Assembly: GCA_964472855.1 (NCBI GenBank)
Contig: CAYYMJ010000011.1
Coordinates: 6,454 to 70,453 of the forward strand
DNA: 64,000 bases
Reading direction: 5' to 3'
Source: Tranquillimonas sp964472855
GTDB taxonomy: Bacteria; Pseudomonadota; Alphaproteobacteria; Rhodobacterales; Rhodobacteraceae
Part shown: positions 33,642-42,759 of the stretch, piece by piece
Layout: the number at the start of each line of letters is the position of its first letter
Position numbering within the stretch: position 1 is the stretch's first letter
The notes under the pieces: model-generated
Seen by the model: only the letters and a program-made list of their open reading frames with translations
The model's database searches: none
What the model was told of the DNA's origin: nothing
Translations under genes and position numbers: made by a program

Positions 33642-34688
33642 GTGGGCGAGGGCATTCGGTGCATGTGGATGCGGGGGGGAACCTCGAAAGGGGGGTATTT
33701 CCTGGCCGGGGACCTGCCGCCCGGGCGTGACGCGGCCCTGTTGCGGATCATGGGCTCGCCCGATCCGCGGCAGATCGACGGTATGGGGGGCGGCGATCCG
33801 CTGACGTCGAAGGTGGCTGTGGTGCGGGCCTCGGACCGGCCGGGCGTGGATGTGGATTATCTGTTCCTGCAGGTGTTCGTCGATCGGGCGATCGTGAGCG
33901 ATGGCCAGAATTGCGGCAACATCCTTGCCGGGGTCGGGCCGTTTGCCATTGAGCGCGGGCTGGTTGCCGCAAGGAACGGTGTGACGCCGGTGACGATATT
34001 CATGGAAAATACCGGGCAAGTGGCGGTGGCCCGGGTTGAGACGCCCGGGCGGGCCGTGCGCTATGACGGGTCGGCGCGGATTGACGGGGTTGCCGGCAGC
34101 GCGGCACCGGTTCCGATCAGCTTTCGCGATACGGCCGGGTCGTCTTGTGGGGCGCTTTTGCCCACCGGCAACGCGGCGGACGTGATCGACGGGGTCGCGG
34201 TGACGCTGATCGACAATGGCATGCCTTGCGTGGTCATGCGGGCGTCCGATCTTGGGGTTGCCGGCGACGAGGCGCCGGAGGTTCTGGAGGCCGACAAGGC
34301 CTTGCGCGCGCGGCTGGAAGGCATTCGCACCGCCGCCGGCCCGATGATGGCGCTGGGGGACGTCTCGGCCAGGACCGTGCCCAAGATGACGATGGTGTCG
34401 CCGGCGCGCGCGGGCGGGGCGATTGCGACGCGGACCTTCATTCCCCATCGCTGCCACAAGGCCATCGGCGTGCTGGGCGCGGTCAGCGTGGCGACCGCCT
34501 GCCTGACCCCCGGCAGCACGGCCCATGCGCTGGCCAGCCGGGGCGAGGGGGCGCGGCGCAGCCTGTCGGTCGAGCATCCGACCGGCGAGATGACGGTGCT
34601 GGCCACGCTTGACGGCGGTGGTGCCGTCGCCGAGGCCGCGATCTTGCGCACGGCGCGCAAACTCATGGACGGAAGGGTTTTCCCGTGA
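33642..34688 (+). CDS. galD: 4-oxalomesaconate tautomerase (PrpF family)
   Basis: A 348-residue PrpF/AcnD-accessory-fold isomerase with CMWMRGGTSKGGYFL near the start, DGQNCGNILAGVGPFA in the middle and TRTFIPHRCHKAIGVLGA late. These match GalD/LigU, which interconverts oxalomesaconate tautomers before hydration by GalB. The GTG at 33642 has AAAGG 7 nt upstream; the in-frame ATG at 33627 belongs to the conserved tail of repeat copy D and is therefore doubtful. The stop overlaps the GTG of ligI. Confidence 0.88.
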   Translation: MGEGIRCMWMRGGTSKGGYFLAGDLPPGRDAALLRIMGSPDPRQIDGMGGGDPLTSKVAVVRASDRPGVDVDYLFLQVFVDRAIVSDGQNCGNILAGVGPFAIERGLVAARNGVTPVTIFMENTGQVAVARVETPGRAVRYDGSARIDGVAGSAAPVPISFRDTAGSSCGALLPTGNAADVIDGVAVTLIDNGMPCVVMRASDLGVAGDEAPEVLEADKALRARLEGIRTAAGPMMALGDVSARTVPKMTMVSPARAGGAIATRTFIPHRCHKAIGVLGAVSVATACLTPGSTAHALASRGEGARRSLSVEHPTGEMTVLATLDGGGAVAEAAILRTARKLMDGRVFP

Positions 34689-35572
34689 CCGATATCCAGA
34701 CCATGGACCCGGATTGGCGGGTGTTTCACCCCGATCCGAAAAAGCCCGACTTTGCCTTGCCGGCAGGCGCGGTTGACGCCCATTGCCATGTCTTCGGGCC
34801 GGCCGCCGCGTTTCCGTTCGCGCCCGAGCGGAAATACACCCCTTGCGACGCCGGCAAGGCGCAGTTGTTCGGTTTGCGCGACCATCTTGGCTTTGCGCGC
34901 AACGTGATCGTGCAGGCGACCTGCCACGGCAAGGACAACAGCGCCATGGTCGATGCCTGCCGCGCCGCGGGCGGGCGGGCGCGCGGCGTTGCCAGTGTCG
35001 GCGCCGATGTCACCGACGCGGATCTGGCAGAGATGGACGCCGCCGGTGTGCGCGGTGTGCGCTTCAATTTCGTGCGCCGGCTGGTCGACGCCACGCCGCC
35101 CGAGGTATTCATGGGCATCGCGGATCGTATCGGGCGGTTGGGCTGGCATATCGTGGTTTATTTCGAAGCCGCCGATCTTGTGGGCCTGACACCGTTTCTC
35201 AAGTCGCTGCCGGCGACGCTGGTGGTCGATCACATGGGCCGCCCCGATGTCGCCAAGGGGGTGGAGCATCCCGAATTTCAGCGCTTTCTGCAACTGATGG
35301 CTGACTGCGACAACATCTGGTCCAAGGTCACCTGCCCCGAGCGGCTGACGCGGGCCGGTCCGCCCTATGACGATGTCGTGCCCTTTCCCCGCGCCGTGAT
35401 CGAAGCCTTTCCCGACCGGGTGCTGTGGGGCACCGACTGGCCGCATCCCAACATGAAAAGCCACATGCCCGACGATGGCGCGCTGGTTGATTTCATTCCG
35501 CGCATCGCCCGCACGGCTGCGCTGCGCCAGAAGCTTCTGGTCGAAAACCCGATGCGGCTTTACTGGCCCTGA
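34685..35572 (+). CDS. ligI: 2-pyrone-4,6-dicarboxylate hydrolase
   Basis: A 295-residue amidohydrolase-superfamily lactonase. The metal motif DAHCHVFGP is near residue 31, VDHMGRPD near 180 and GTDWPHPN near 250. It hydrolyses 2-pyrone-4,6-dicarboxylate to 4-oxalomesaconate, linking LigC to GalD/GalB. The GTG start overlaps the galD stop. With ligA, ligB, ligC, galB, galC and galD it completes the 4,5-cleavage route. Confidence 0.93.
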   Translation: MTDIQTMDPDWRVFHPDPKKPDFALPAGAVDAHCHVFGPAAAFPFAPERKYTPCDAGKAQLFGLRDHLGFARNVIVQATCHGKDNSAMVDACRAAGGRARGVASVGADVTDADLAEMDAAGVRGVRFNFVRRLVDATPPEVFMGIADRIGRLGWHIVVYFEAADLVGLTPFLKSLPATLVVDHMGRPDVAKGVEHPEFQRFLQLMADCDNIWSKVTCPERLTRAGPPYDDVVPFPRAVIEAFPDRVLWGTDWPHPNMKSHMPDDGALVDFIPRIARTAALRQKLLVENPMRLYWP

Positions 35573-35732
35573 GCGCGGAAAACCGCCGGAGCTGCGGGGC
35601 GAACGGGCAAGCGCGGACGGTGTTGCCGCCTCAGGCCCACAGGGCGATCTGGCTGACCCATGTGCGGGCGCGGGCGTCGGTCGGGTCTGGCCGGCGCTGG
35701 CCCGGCCTCTGGGCCCGCGCCGCCGCATCGCC

Positions 35733-35761
35733 TTGTAACCCCTTCGGCCAGACCATATCAC
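35733..35761 (+). promoter_or_regulatory. Candidate sigma-70-like promoter for pyc
   Basis: TTGTAA (35733-35738), 17-bp spacer, TATCAC (35756-35761), 27 bp before the pyc start. Each hexamer matches consensus at four of six positions. Weak prediction. Confidence 0.3.
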
Positions 35762-35788
35762 TCGCGCCAACGGCCGCGAGGGAAACCG

Positions 35789-38700
35789 ATGCCTGAGATC
35801 AAGAAAATCCTCATCGCCAACCGGGGCGAGATTGCCATTCGTGTCATGCGCGCGGCCAACGAACTGGGCAAGCGCACCGTTGCGGTCTATGCCGAGGAAG
35901 ACAAGCTTTCGCTGCACCGTTTCAAGGCGGACGAGGCCTATCGGATCGGCGAACATCTGGGCCCGGTCGCGGCCTATCTGTCGATTGACGAGATGATCCG
36001 CGTCGCGCGGGACTGCGGGGCCGACGCGATCCACCCCGGCTATGGCCTGTTGTCCGAGAACCCGGATTTCGTCGATGCCTGCACCGCCAATGGCATCACT
36101 TTCATCGGCCCGAAGGCCGACACCATGCGGGCGCTGGGCGACAAGGCCTCGGCCCGCAAGGTGGCCATCGCCGCTGGCGTGCCGGTGATCCCGGCCACCG
36201 AGGTTCTGGGCGACGACATGGCGGCAATTGCCGTGCAGGCCGGTGACGTCGGCTATCCCCTGATGCTCAAGGCGTCCTGGGGCGGCGGCGGTCGCGGCAT
36301 GCGCCCGATCAGCGGACCCGACGAGCTGGAAGACAAGATCCGCGAAGGCCGCCGCGAGGCCGAGGCCGCATTCGGCAACGGCGAAGGCTATCTGGAAAAG
36401 ATGATCCTGAAGGCCCGGCATGTCGAGGTTCAGATCCTCGGCGACCACAATGGCAACATCTACCACCTGTGGGAGCGTGACTGTTCCGTCCAGCGCCGCA
36501 ACCAGAAGGTGGTCGAACGCGCGCCGGCCCCCTATCTGTCGCCGGCCCAGCGCGAAGAGCTGTGCAACCTTGGCAAGAAGATCGCCGAGCAGGTCGATTA
36601 TCAGTGCGCCGGAACCATCGAGTTTCTGATGGACATGACCTCGGGGCGGTTCTTTTTCATCGAGGTCAACCCCCGCATCCAGGTCGAACATACCGTGACC
36701 GAAGAGGTCACCGGCATCGACATCGTGCGCGCCCAGATCCTGATCTCGGAAGGCAAGAGCCTGGTCGAGGCCACCGGCACCGCCAGCCAGTATGACGTGC
36801 GCCTTGACGGCCACGCGATCCAGTGCCGGATCACTACCGAAGATCCGTCGAACAATTTCATCCCCGACTATGGCCGCATCAGCGCCTATCGCGGGGCCAC
36901 GGGCATGGGTATCCGGCTGGACGGCGGCACCGCCTATTCCGGTGCCGTGATCACGCGCTATTACGATTCGCTTCTGGAAAAGGTCACCGCCTGGGCGCCG
37001 ACCCCCGAAGCGGCCATTGCGCGCATGGACCGGGCCCTGCGCGAATTTCGGATCCGTGGCGTGTCGACCAACATCGCCTTTGTCGAGAACCTGCTGAAGC
37101 ACCCGACCTTCCTGAACCATGAATACCACACCAAATTCATCGACGAGACGCCCGAGCTGTTCGACTTTGCCGTGCGCCGCGACCGCGCGACCCGGTTGTT
37201 GACCTATGTCGCCGACATCACCGTCAACGGCCACCCCGAGGTTGATGGCCGTCCGCGCCCGCCGGCGAACCTGCGCATTCCGACCGCCCCGAAACCCGGC
37301 CATGCCGACCCGGCGCCGGGCGTGCGGCAGCTGCTGGAGGAACAGGGCCCCGAGGCCGTAGCCGCCTGGATGCTGGCGCAGAAGAAGCTGTTGATCACCG
37401 ACACCACCATGCGCGACAGCCACCAGTCGCTGTTGGCCACGCGCATGCGGTCGGTCGACATGGTGCGGATCGCGCCGAACTATGCGCGCGACCTGTCGCA
37501 GATGTTTTCGCTGGAATGCTGGGGCGGGGCCACCTTTGACGTGTCCTACCGCTTTCTCAACGAATGCCCGTGGCAGCGCCTGCGCGACCTGCGCGCGGCC
37601 ATGCCGAACCTGCTGACCCAGATGCTTTTGCGCGGCTCGAACGGGGTCGGATATACCAACTATCCCGACAATGTCGTGCGGTCCTTTGTGAAGCAGGCCG
37701 CCGAAACCGGCATCGACCTGTTCCGCGTGTTCGACCCGCTGAACTGGGTCGAGAACATGCGCGTCAGCATGGACGCGGTGCTGGAGACCGGCAAGATCCT
37801 GGAAGGCGCCATCTGCTATACCGGTGATCTGTTCGATCCCGACCGGTCGAAATACGACCTGAAATACTATGTCGAGATGGGCCGCGAACTGGCTCGCGCC
37901 GGCACCCATATTCTGGCCATCAAGGACATGGGCGGGCTGGTCAAGCCCAATGCCGCAAGCGTTCTGGTCAAGGCGCTGAAAGAAGAAACCGGGCTGCCGA
38001 TTCACTTTCACACCCACGACACCGCCGGCATCGCCAGCGGGTCGATCCTGGCCGCGGCCGAGGCCGGGGTCGACGCGGTCGACTGCGCCATGGACGCGCT
38101 GTCGGGCAACACCAGCCAGGCGACGCTGGGCACCGTTGTCGCGGCTCTGCGCCATACCCCGCGCGACACCGGGCTGGACGTTGGCGCGATCCGCCAGATC
38201 TCGAATTACTGGGAGGCGGTGCGCGACCAGTATGCCGCCTTTGAATCCGGCATGCAGTCGCCCAGTTCCGAGGTTTACCTGCACGAGATGCCGGGCGGGC
38301 AGTTCACCAACCTCAAGGCGCAGGCGCGTTCGATGGGGCTGGAAGACCGCTGGCACGAAGTTGCCGCCGCCTATGCCGACGTGAACCGGATGTTCGGCGA
38401 TGTCATCAAGGTGACCCCGATCGCCAAGACCGTGGGCGACCTGGCCCTGATGCTGGTCGGGCAGGGGATCAGCTGTGAAGAGCTTCTGAAACCCGAGACC
38501 GAATTCAGCTTTCCCGACAGCGTCATCACGCTGATGCGCGGTCAGGTCGGGCAGGCACCGGGCGGCTTTCCGGACGATATCGTCAGAAAGGTGCTGAAAG
38601 ACGAAAAGCCAATCACCGTGCGGCCCGGGTCGCTGCTGGAACCGACCGATCTGGAAGCCGCGCGCCGCGATCTTCAGGAGCGGTTCGGCCAAGAGGTCGA

Positions 38701-39232
38701 TGACGAGGACCTGAACGGCTATCTCATGTATCCCAAGGTTTTCGCGGATTACATGCAGCATCACACCGTCAACGGCCCGGTCCGGACCCTGCCGACCAAG
38801 ACGTTTTTCTACGGCATGCAGCCCGGTGAAGAGATCTCGGCCGAGATCGACCCCGGCAAGACGCTTGAAATCCGCTGTCTCGCCATCGGTGAAACCAACG
38901 ACGAAGGCGAGGTGCGGGTGTTCTTCGAGCTGAATGGCCAGCCCCGGGTGATGCGCGTGGCGGACCGCAGCGCCTCGGTCGCCGGGCAGGCGCGGCCCAA
39001 GGCCGACACCGGCAACCCGGGCCACATCGGCGCGCCAATGCCCGGCGCCGTGGCGCAGGTGGCCGTCACGGCCGGCCAGAAGATCAAGGCCGGCGACCTG
39101 CTGGTCACGATCGAGGCCATGAAGATGGAAACCGGCATCCATGCCGAGCGCGCGGCGCGGGTCGTCGCGGTTCACGTGTCGCCCGGCGTCCAGATCGATG
39201 CCAAGGATCTGCTGGTCGAGCTGGAATTCTGA
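35789..39232 (+). CDS. pyc: Pyruvate carboxylase
   Basis: A 1147-residue single-chain enzyme. The biotin carboxylase domain (1-450) has the ATP-grasp loop SWGGGGRGMRPI and an EVNPRIQVEHT motif; the carboxyltransferase domain (about 530-830) has TTMRDSHQSLLATRMR; an allosteric/tetramerisation linker follows; the biotin carrier domain has EAMKMET with biotinyl-lysine K1112. It carboxylates pyruvate to oxaloacetate. ATG 35789 is chosen because the family begins at this point; the frame is open back to 35660 without similarity. It lies directly after the pathway that yields pyruvate plus oxaloacetate, though it is a widespread housekeeping gene. Confidence 0.96.
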   Translation: MPEIKKILIANRGEIAIRVMRAANELGKRTVAVYAEEDKLSLHRFKADEAYRIGEHLGPVAAYLSIDEMIRVARDCGADAIHPGYGLLSENPDFVDACTANGITFIGPKADTMRALGDKASARKVAIAAGVPVIPATEVLGDDMAAIAVQAGDVGYPLMLKASWGGGGRGMRPISGPDELEDKIREGRREAEAAFGNGEGYLEKMILKARHVEVQILGDHNGNIYHLWERDCSVQRRNQKVVERAPAPYLSPAQREELCNLGKKIAEQVDYQCAGTIEFLMDMTSGRFFFIEVNPRIQVEHTVTEEVTGIDIVRAQILISEGKSLVEATGTASQYDVRLDGHAIQCRITTEDPSNNFIPDYGRISAYRGATGMGIRLDGGTAYSGAVITRYYDSLLEKVTAWAPTPEAAIARMDRALREFRIRGVSTNIAFVENLLKHPTFLNHEYHTKFIDETPELFDFAVRRDRATRLLTYVADITVNGHPEVDGRPRPPANLRIPTAPKPGHADPAPGVRQLLEEQGPEAVAAWMLAQKKLLITDTTMRDSHQSLLATRMRSVDMVRIAPNYARDLSQMFSLECWGGATFDVSYRFLNECPWQRLRDLRAAMPNLLTQMLLRGSNGVGYTNYPDNVVRSFVKQAAETGIDLFRVFDPLNWVENMRVSMDAVLETGKILEGAICYTGDLFDPDRSKYDLKYYVEMGRELARAGTHILAIKDMGGLVKPNAASVLVKALKEETGLPIHFHTHDTAGIASGSILAAAEAGVDAVDCAMDALSGNTSQATLGTVVAALRHTPRDTGLDVGAIRQISNYWEAVRDQYAAFESGMQSPSSEVYLHEMPGGQFTNLKAQARSMGLEDRWHEVAAAYADVNRMFGDVIKVTPIAKTVGDLALMLVGQGISCEELLKPETEFSFPDSVITLMRGQVGQAPGGFPDDIVRKVLKDEKPITVRPGSLLEPTDLEAARRDLQERFGQEVDDEDLNGYLMYPKVFADYMQHHTVNGPVRTLPTKTFFYGMQPGEEISAEIDPGKTLEIRCLAIGETNDEGEVRVFFELNGQPRVMRVADRSASVAGQARPKADTGNPGHIGAPMPGAVAQVAVTAGQKIKAGDLLVTIEAMKMETGIHAERAARVVAVHVSPGVQIDAKDLLVELEF

Positions 39233-39370
39233 ACCAGCGCCCTTCCCGGTGCGCCCGTGTTTGCGGGGCAGTCCGGGCCCGATTGCCGCAAGGAATCGCG
39301 GTCACGCCCGATCACGTGTGATGACGCGTTCGTGATACTGTCATTATTGCCATGTTGCGGGGTCATTAAC

Positions 39371-39388
39371 CTGCAATTCTAGTTGCAG
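39371..39388. promoter_or_regulatory. 18-bp dyad upstream of LuxR-type regulator
   Basis: CTGCAA-TTCTAG-TTGCAG, ending 21 bp before the ATG of the regulator. It is similar in shape to a lux box (CTG...CAG) but two bases longer between the CTG and CAG ends. Candidate autoregulatory site. Confidence 0.4.
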
Positions 39389-39409
39389 ACATCCAATCGG
39401 TCAGGGCAA

Positions 39410-40297
39410 ATGCAAACGGTTTACGTCAGAAAAGTTGTCGGAAATGAATGCTTTATCCCCTTGCGCCTGCGCGATTTCCTTATTGCCCTGGAAGCGACGG
39501 ATACCAGCGAAGAAATCTGGAACCTTCTGGTCGACCTTTGCACCGGCATAAATCTGCCGATCGTCGATTATGTCTGTGCGACCGACTATCGGCGCTGGGA
39601 AAAGGCCCAGTTTATCCGCACGACCTTTCACTCGGACTGGATCAGAAAGGCGCGCGCCGACCCGAGCATTCGGAAATTATCGTATTTCCGCACCCATGCG
39701 GTGCAATATCTGACGCCCATCACGGTTGGGCTGGCCTATGTCGACGAGATGGCCAATGTGCGCGCCGACCGGCTGGAGATCATGCGTGTGACCTCGAAAA
39801 TGGGTCTGAACGCCGGGTTTGCCGTGCCCCTGCGCATGAACGAGCCCGGGCAGGCCGCGATATTGGTCATGGGCGGGCCGCAAAGCCGGGCCGAGTTCGA
39901 CCCGATCCTGGCCGAACATGGCTGGACCATGCACGCCGCCGCCCTGTCGGCCCACACCCGGTATTCCGAGCTTTTCAAGGCAGAATTTGTCGAGCGCAAT
40001 CACCTGACCGTAAAACAGCAAGAGCTGGTCAGGCTGGTGGGCCGCGGCCTTCTGGACAAGGAAATCGCCCATGAACTGGGCATTTCCTTTTCCGCCGTGC
40101 GCCAGCGGCTTGCCGCCGTTCAGGCCAAGACCGGGGTTCTGAACCGGGCCGAACTGGCGGCGCTGGCCATGCGGGTGGGGCTGATTGCCGATCCCACGCT
40201 GAAACCCCACGCCGCCGAGCTTACGGTCTTTCTGTCCACAGGCGACGGCAAGACCGGCAGCGAGGCCGAGCATCACTATCCCCAGGCAGCGCAGTGA
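39410..40297 (+). CDS. LuxR-type transcriptional regulator
   Basis: A 295-residue regulator. The C-terminal LuxR helix-turn-helix (about 200-265) has LTVKQQELVRLVGRGLLDKEIAHELGIS-type sequence; the N-terminal domain (about 15-180) resembles autoinducer-binding domains (HSDWIRKARADPSIRK, then a Pro/Gly-rich part). No luxI-type synthase is in the window, so it would be a LuxR solo. Start at ATG 39410; an in-frame TTG at 39383 lies inside an 18-bp dyad. It is followed by a strong GC hairpin. The ligand is unknown; whether it binds acyl-homoserine lactones cannot be decided here. Confidence 0.82.
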   Translation: MQTVYVRKVVGNECFIPLRLRDFLIALEATDTSEEIWNLLVDLCTGINLPIVDYVCATDYRRWEKAQFIRTTFHSDWIRKARADPSIRKLSYFRTHAVQYLTPITVGLAYVDEMANVRADRLEIMRVTSKMGLNAGFAVPLRMNEPGQAAILVMGGPQSRAEFDPILAEHGWTMHAAALSAHTRYSELFKAEFVERNHLTVKQQELVRLVGRGLLDKEIAHELGISFSAVRQRLAAVQAKTGVLNRAELAALAMRVGLIADPTLKPHAAELTVFLSTGDGKTGSEAEHHYPQAAQ

Positions 40298-40333
40298 CAT
40301 CCCCGCTACCCGCATCCATCCTGCGCTAAGGTG

Positions 40334-40366
40334 ACGGCGGGCGCCCCGCACGGCGCCCGCCGTTCA
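40334..40366 (+). terminator. GC-rich hairpin terminator after the LuxR-type gene
   Basis: Perfect 12-bp arms ACGGCGGGCGCC (40334-40345) and GGCGCCCGCCGT (40352-40363) with loop CCGCAC. Only a short T-tract follows, so termination strength is uncertain. Confidence 0.65.
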
Positions 40367-40471
40367 TACCCGAAAACCGATGCGGCGGGGGCCGACAAAT
40401 CGGCAAATCCCCCACATTTTCCGCTTGCAGGCCAACGGTCTTCTTTGTAGGTGCCGTCTCACCCAATGGAC

Positions 40472-40546
40472 GCGGGCGTAGCTCAGGGGTAGAGCATTAC
40501 CTTGCCAAGGTAAGGGTCGTGAGTTCGAATCTCATCGCCCGCTCCA
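40472..40546 (+). tRNA. tRNA-Gly (GCC)
   Basis: 75 nt including an encoded CCA. The acceptor stem GCGGGCG pairs with CGCCCGC, the D-arm region is AGCTCAGGGGTAGAGC, the anticodon stem CCTTG/CAAGG flanks anticodon GCC, and the T-arm contains GTTCGAATC. Confidence 0.97.
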
Positions 40547-40737
40547 ACAGGGTCTTCCACATGAATTGACGGCACTTGGCCCGGCGCTGACGGTCGCGTT
40601 GCGCGGCGGCTGGCGGACGGGGTTCTGGCGGGCCGCGCGGGCGGACCCAAGCGGCCTATGCAGGCGCGCCGCATCTTTGTAATCCTTCTTTCCAGACCGG
40701 CCGGGCAACGCGCCCGCGCCGCAAAGGGGGGTTGGCG

Positions 40738-42636
40738 ATGCAGTATCACCTTGACGGCTTTCATCCCGGTGACCCGGCGGTGCATTCGGCCACCGGGCGG
40801 CAGGTCGACAGCGGCAAGGTCGATGTCCTCGTCGCCGGTTGCGGCCCGGCGGGCCTGTGCCTGGCGGCGCAACTGGCCCGTTACCCCGAGATTTCCACCC
40901 GCATCGTCGAGCAAAAGCCCGGCCCCATGCAGCGCGGGCAGGCCGATGGCATCAGCGTGCGGTCGATGGAGATGTTCCAGGCCTTCGGTTTTGGCGAGCA
41001 GGTCCAGCGCGAATCGGTCTGGATCAACGAAACCACCTTCTGGACCCCGGACCCGGCGGCGCCCGGCGCGATCCGGCGGTCGGGCCGCGTGCAGGATGTC
41101 GAAGACGACCAGTCGGAAATGCCGCATGTGCTGATCAACCAGGCGCGGGTGCACCGGTTTTTCCTGGATGTCATGCACAATGCGCCCACGCGGCTGACCC
41201 CCGACTATGACACCCGCCTGATCGACGTGCAGATCACGCCTGGCGCCGACTATCCCTGCACCGTCACGCTGGAAGGGCCCGGCGGCAGGCCGGAAACCGT
41301 GCGCGCCCGCTATGTCGTGGGGTGCGAGGGCGCGCGCAGCCGGGTGCGCCGCGCGATCGGCGGGCAGCTACACGGCGATGCCGCCCACCAGGCGTGGGGC
41401 GTGATGGACATTCTGGCCGTCACCGACTTTCCCGACTGGCGGATGAAGTCGATCGTGCAAAGCGGCAGCGAAGGCAGCCTGCTGATCCTGCCGCGAGAGG
41501 GGGGCTATCTGGTGCGGCTGTATGTGGCGCTGGACAGTCTGGGGCCCGACGAACGGGTTGCCGAACGCGGCCTTGGGGTCGCGGACATCATCGCCAGGGC
41601 GGGGCGGATCCTGCACCCGTTTTCGCTGGACGTGAAAGACGTGGTCTGGTGGTCGATCTATGAAATCGGCCATCGGCTGACCGACAAGTTCGACGATGTT
41701 CCCGAGGCCGAAATCGCCACCCGCGCCCCGTGCGTCTTTACCGCCGGCGACGCCTGCCACACCCACAGCCCCAAGGCCGGGCAGGGCATGAACGTGTCGA
41801 TGGGCGACACGTTCAACCTGGGCTGGAAACTGGTGGCGGTGCTGTCCGGGCGGTCGGACCCGGCGCTGTTGCACAGCTATTCGGCCGAGCGTCGCGAGGC
41901 GGCGCGCGTGCTGGTCGAGACCGATCACAAATGGTCACGCACCGTGGGTGCGGCACCGACCGAGGCCGAACTGCGCGGCGACGTGCCGCCCCGCTTTCAG
42001 CAGGAATTCGTGGCCAACCTTCCCTTCACCGCCGGGCTGACGGTGCGTTATGGCGCCTCGGCGATCATCGGCAGCGACCGGCACCAGGCGCTGGCGCGTG
42101 GCCTGCCCATCGGCATGCGGTTTCATTCCGCGCCGGTGATCCGGCTGGCCGACGCGCGCCCGATGCAACTGGGTCACGTGGTCGAAGCCGACCAGCGCTG
42201 GCGCCTGCTGGCCTTTGCCCCGGCCGGCGACACCGGCGCCGACGATGGCGCAATCGCCCGGCTTTGCCGCTTTCTGGGCGCCGACCCGGCCTCGCCCATC
42301 CGGCGCCACACCCGCGGGTCCGAGGATATCGACGCGGTGATCGACCTGCGCGCGGTGTTCCAGCCCGGATTTCGCGAGATCGAGCATGCGCAGATGCCGG
42401 CCCTGTTGCGCCCGCACAAGGGGCGGTTCGGTCTGTGCGACTATGAAAAGGTGTTTTGCGCCGACCGGCGCGGCGGACGCGACATATTCGACATGCGCGG
42501 GATCGCCCGCGCGTCGGGCTGCATGGTGGTGCTGCGCCCCGACCAGCATGTCGCGCATATCCTGCCGCTGGACGACGGTGCCGGGCTGGCCGGGTTTTTC
42601 GCGGGCGTGCTGCTGCCCGCTGGTTCGCAGGAATGA
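40738..42636 (+). CDS. mobA: 3-hydroxybenzoate 4-monooxygenase
   Basis: A 632-residue flavoprotein hydroxylase with an N-terminal FAD motif VAGCGPAGLCLAAQL (about residue 33), the second FAD motif GDACHTHSPKAGQGMN (about 340), and a C-terminal thioredoxin-like domain as in phenol hydroxylases. Many segments match, from memory, 3-hydroxybenzoate 4-monooxygenase of Comamonas (EQKPGPMQRGQADGI, DVKDVVWWSIYEIG, GMRFHSAPVIR). It would convert 3-hydroxybenzoate to protocatechuate, the substrate of LigAB encoded 10 kb upstream. ATG 40738 is favoured over TTG 40732. It is followed by a TRAP transporter operon. Confidence 0.9.
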   Translation: MQYHLDGFHPGDPAVHSATGRQVDSGKVDVLVAGCGPAGLCLAAQLARYPEISTRIVEQKPGPMQRGQADGISVRSMEMFQAFGFGEQVQRESVWINETTFWTPDPAAPGAIRRSGRVQDVEDDQSEMPHVLINQARVHRFFLDVMHNAPTRLTPDYDTRLIDVQITPGADYPCTVTLEGPGGRPETVRARYVVGCEGARSRVRRAIGGQLHGDAAHQAWGVMDILAVTDFPDWRMKSIVQSGSEGSLLILPREGGYLVRLYVALDSLGPDERVAERGLGVADIIARAGRILHPFSLDVKDVVWWSIYEIGHRLTDKFDDVPEAEIATRAPCVFTAGDACHTHSPKAGQGMNVSMGDTFNLGWKLVAVLSGRSDPALLHSYSAERREAARVLVETDHKWSRTVGAAPTEAELRGDVPPRFQQEFVANLPFTAGLTVRYGASAIIGSDRHQALARGLPIGMRFHSAPVIRLADARPMQLGHVVEADQRWRLLAFAPAGDTGADDGAIARLCRFLGADPASPIRRHTRGSEDIDAVIDLRAVFQPGFREIEHAQMPALLRPHKGRFGLCDYEKVFCADRRGGRDIFDMRGIARASGCMVVLRPDQHVAHILPLDDGAGLAGFFAGVLLPAGSQE

Positions 42637-42759
42637 CGCGCGCCCGTGAACGGGCCGATTTCAGCCTTGACCGGGCCGGGAAATTCGGGCGATGCACGAA
42701 AACCGACCTGAAGGCCGGGCGCGGCGCGACCGGCGGATCAATTCTTTTGGGGGAAACCA

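Noticed and set aside
34061..39175. 1704-aa open frame on the minus strand
   Set aside because: It lies antisense to pyc, ligI and part of galD, is rich in Arg/His/Gly as expected from a GC-rich shadow frame, and shows no domain.
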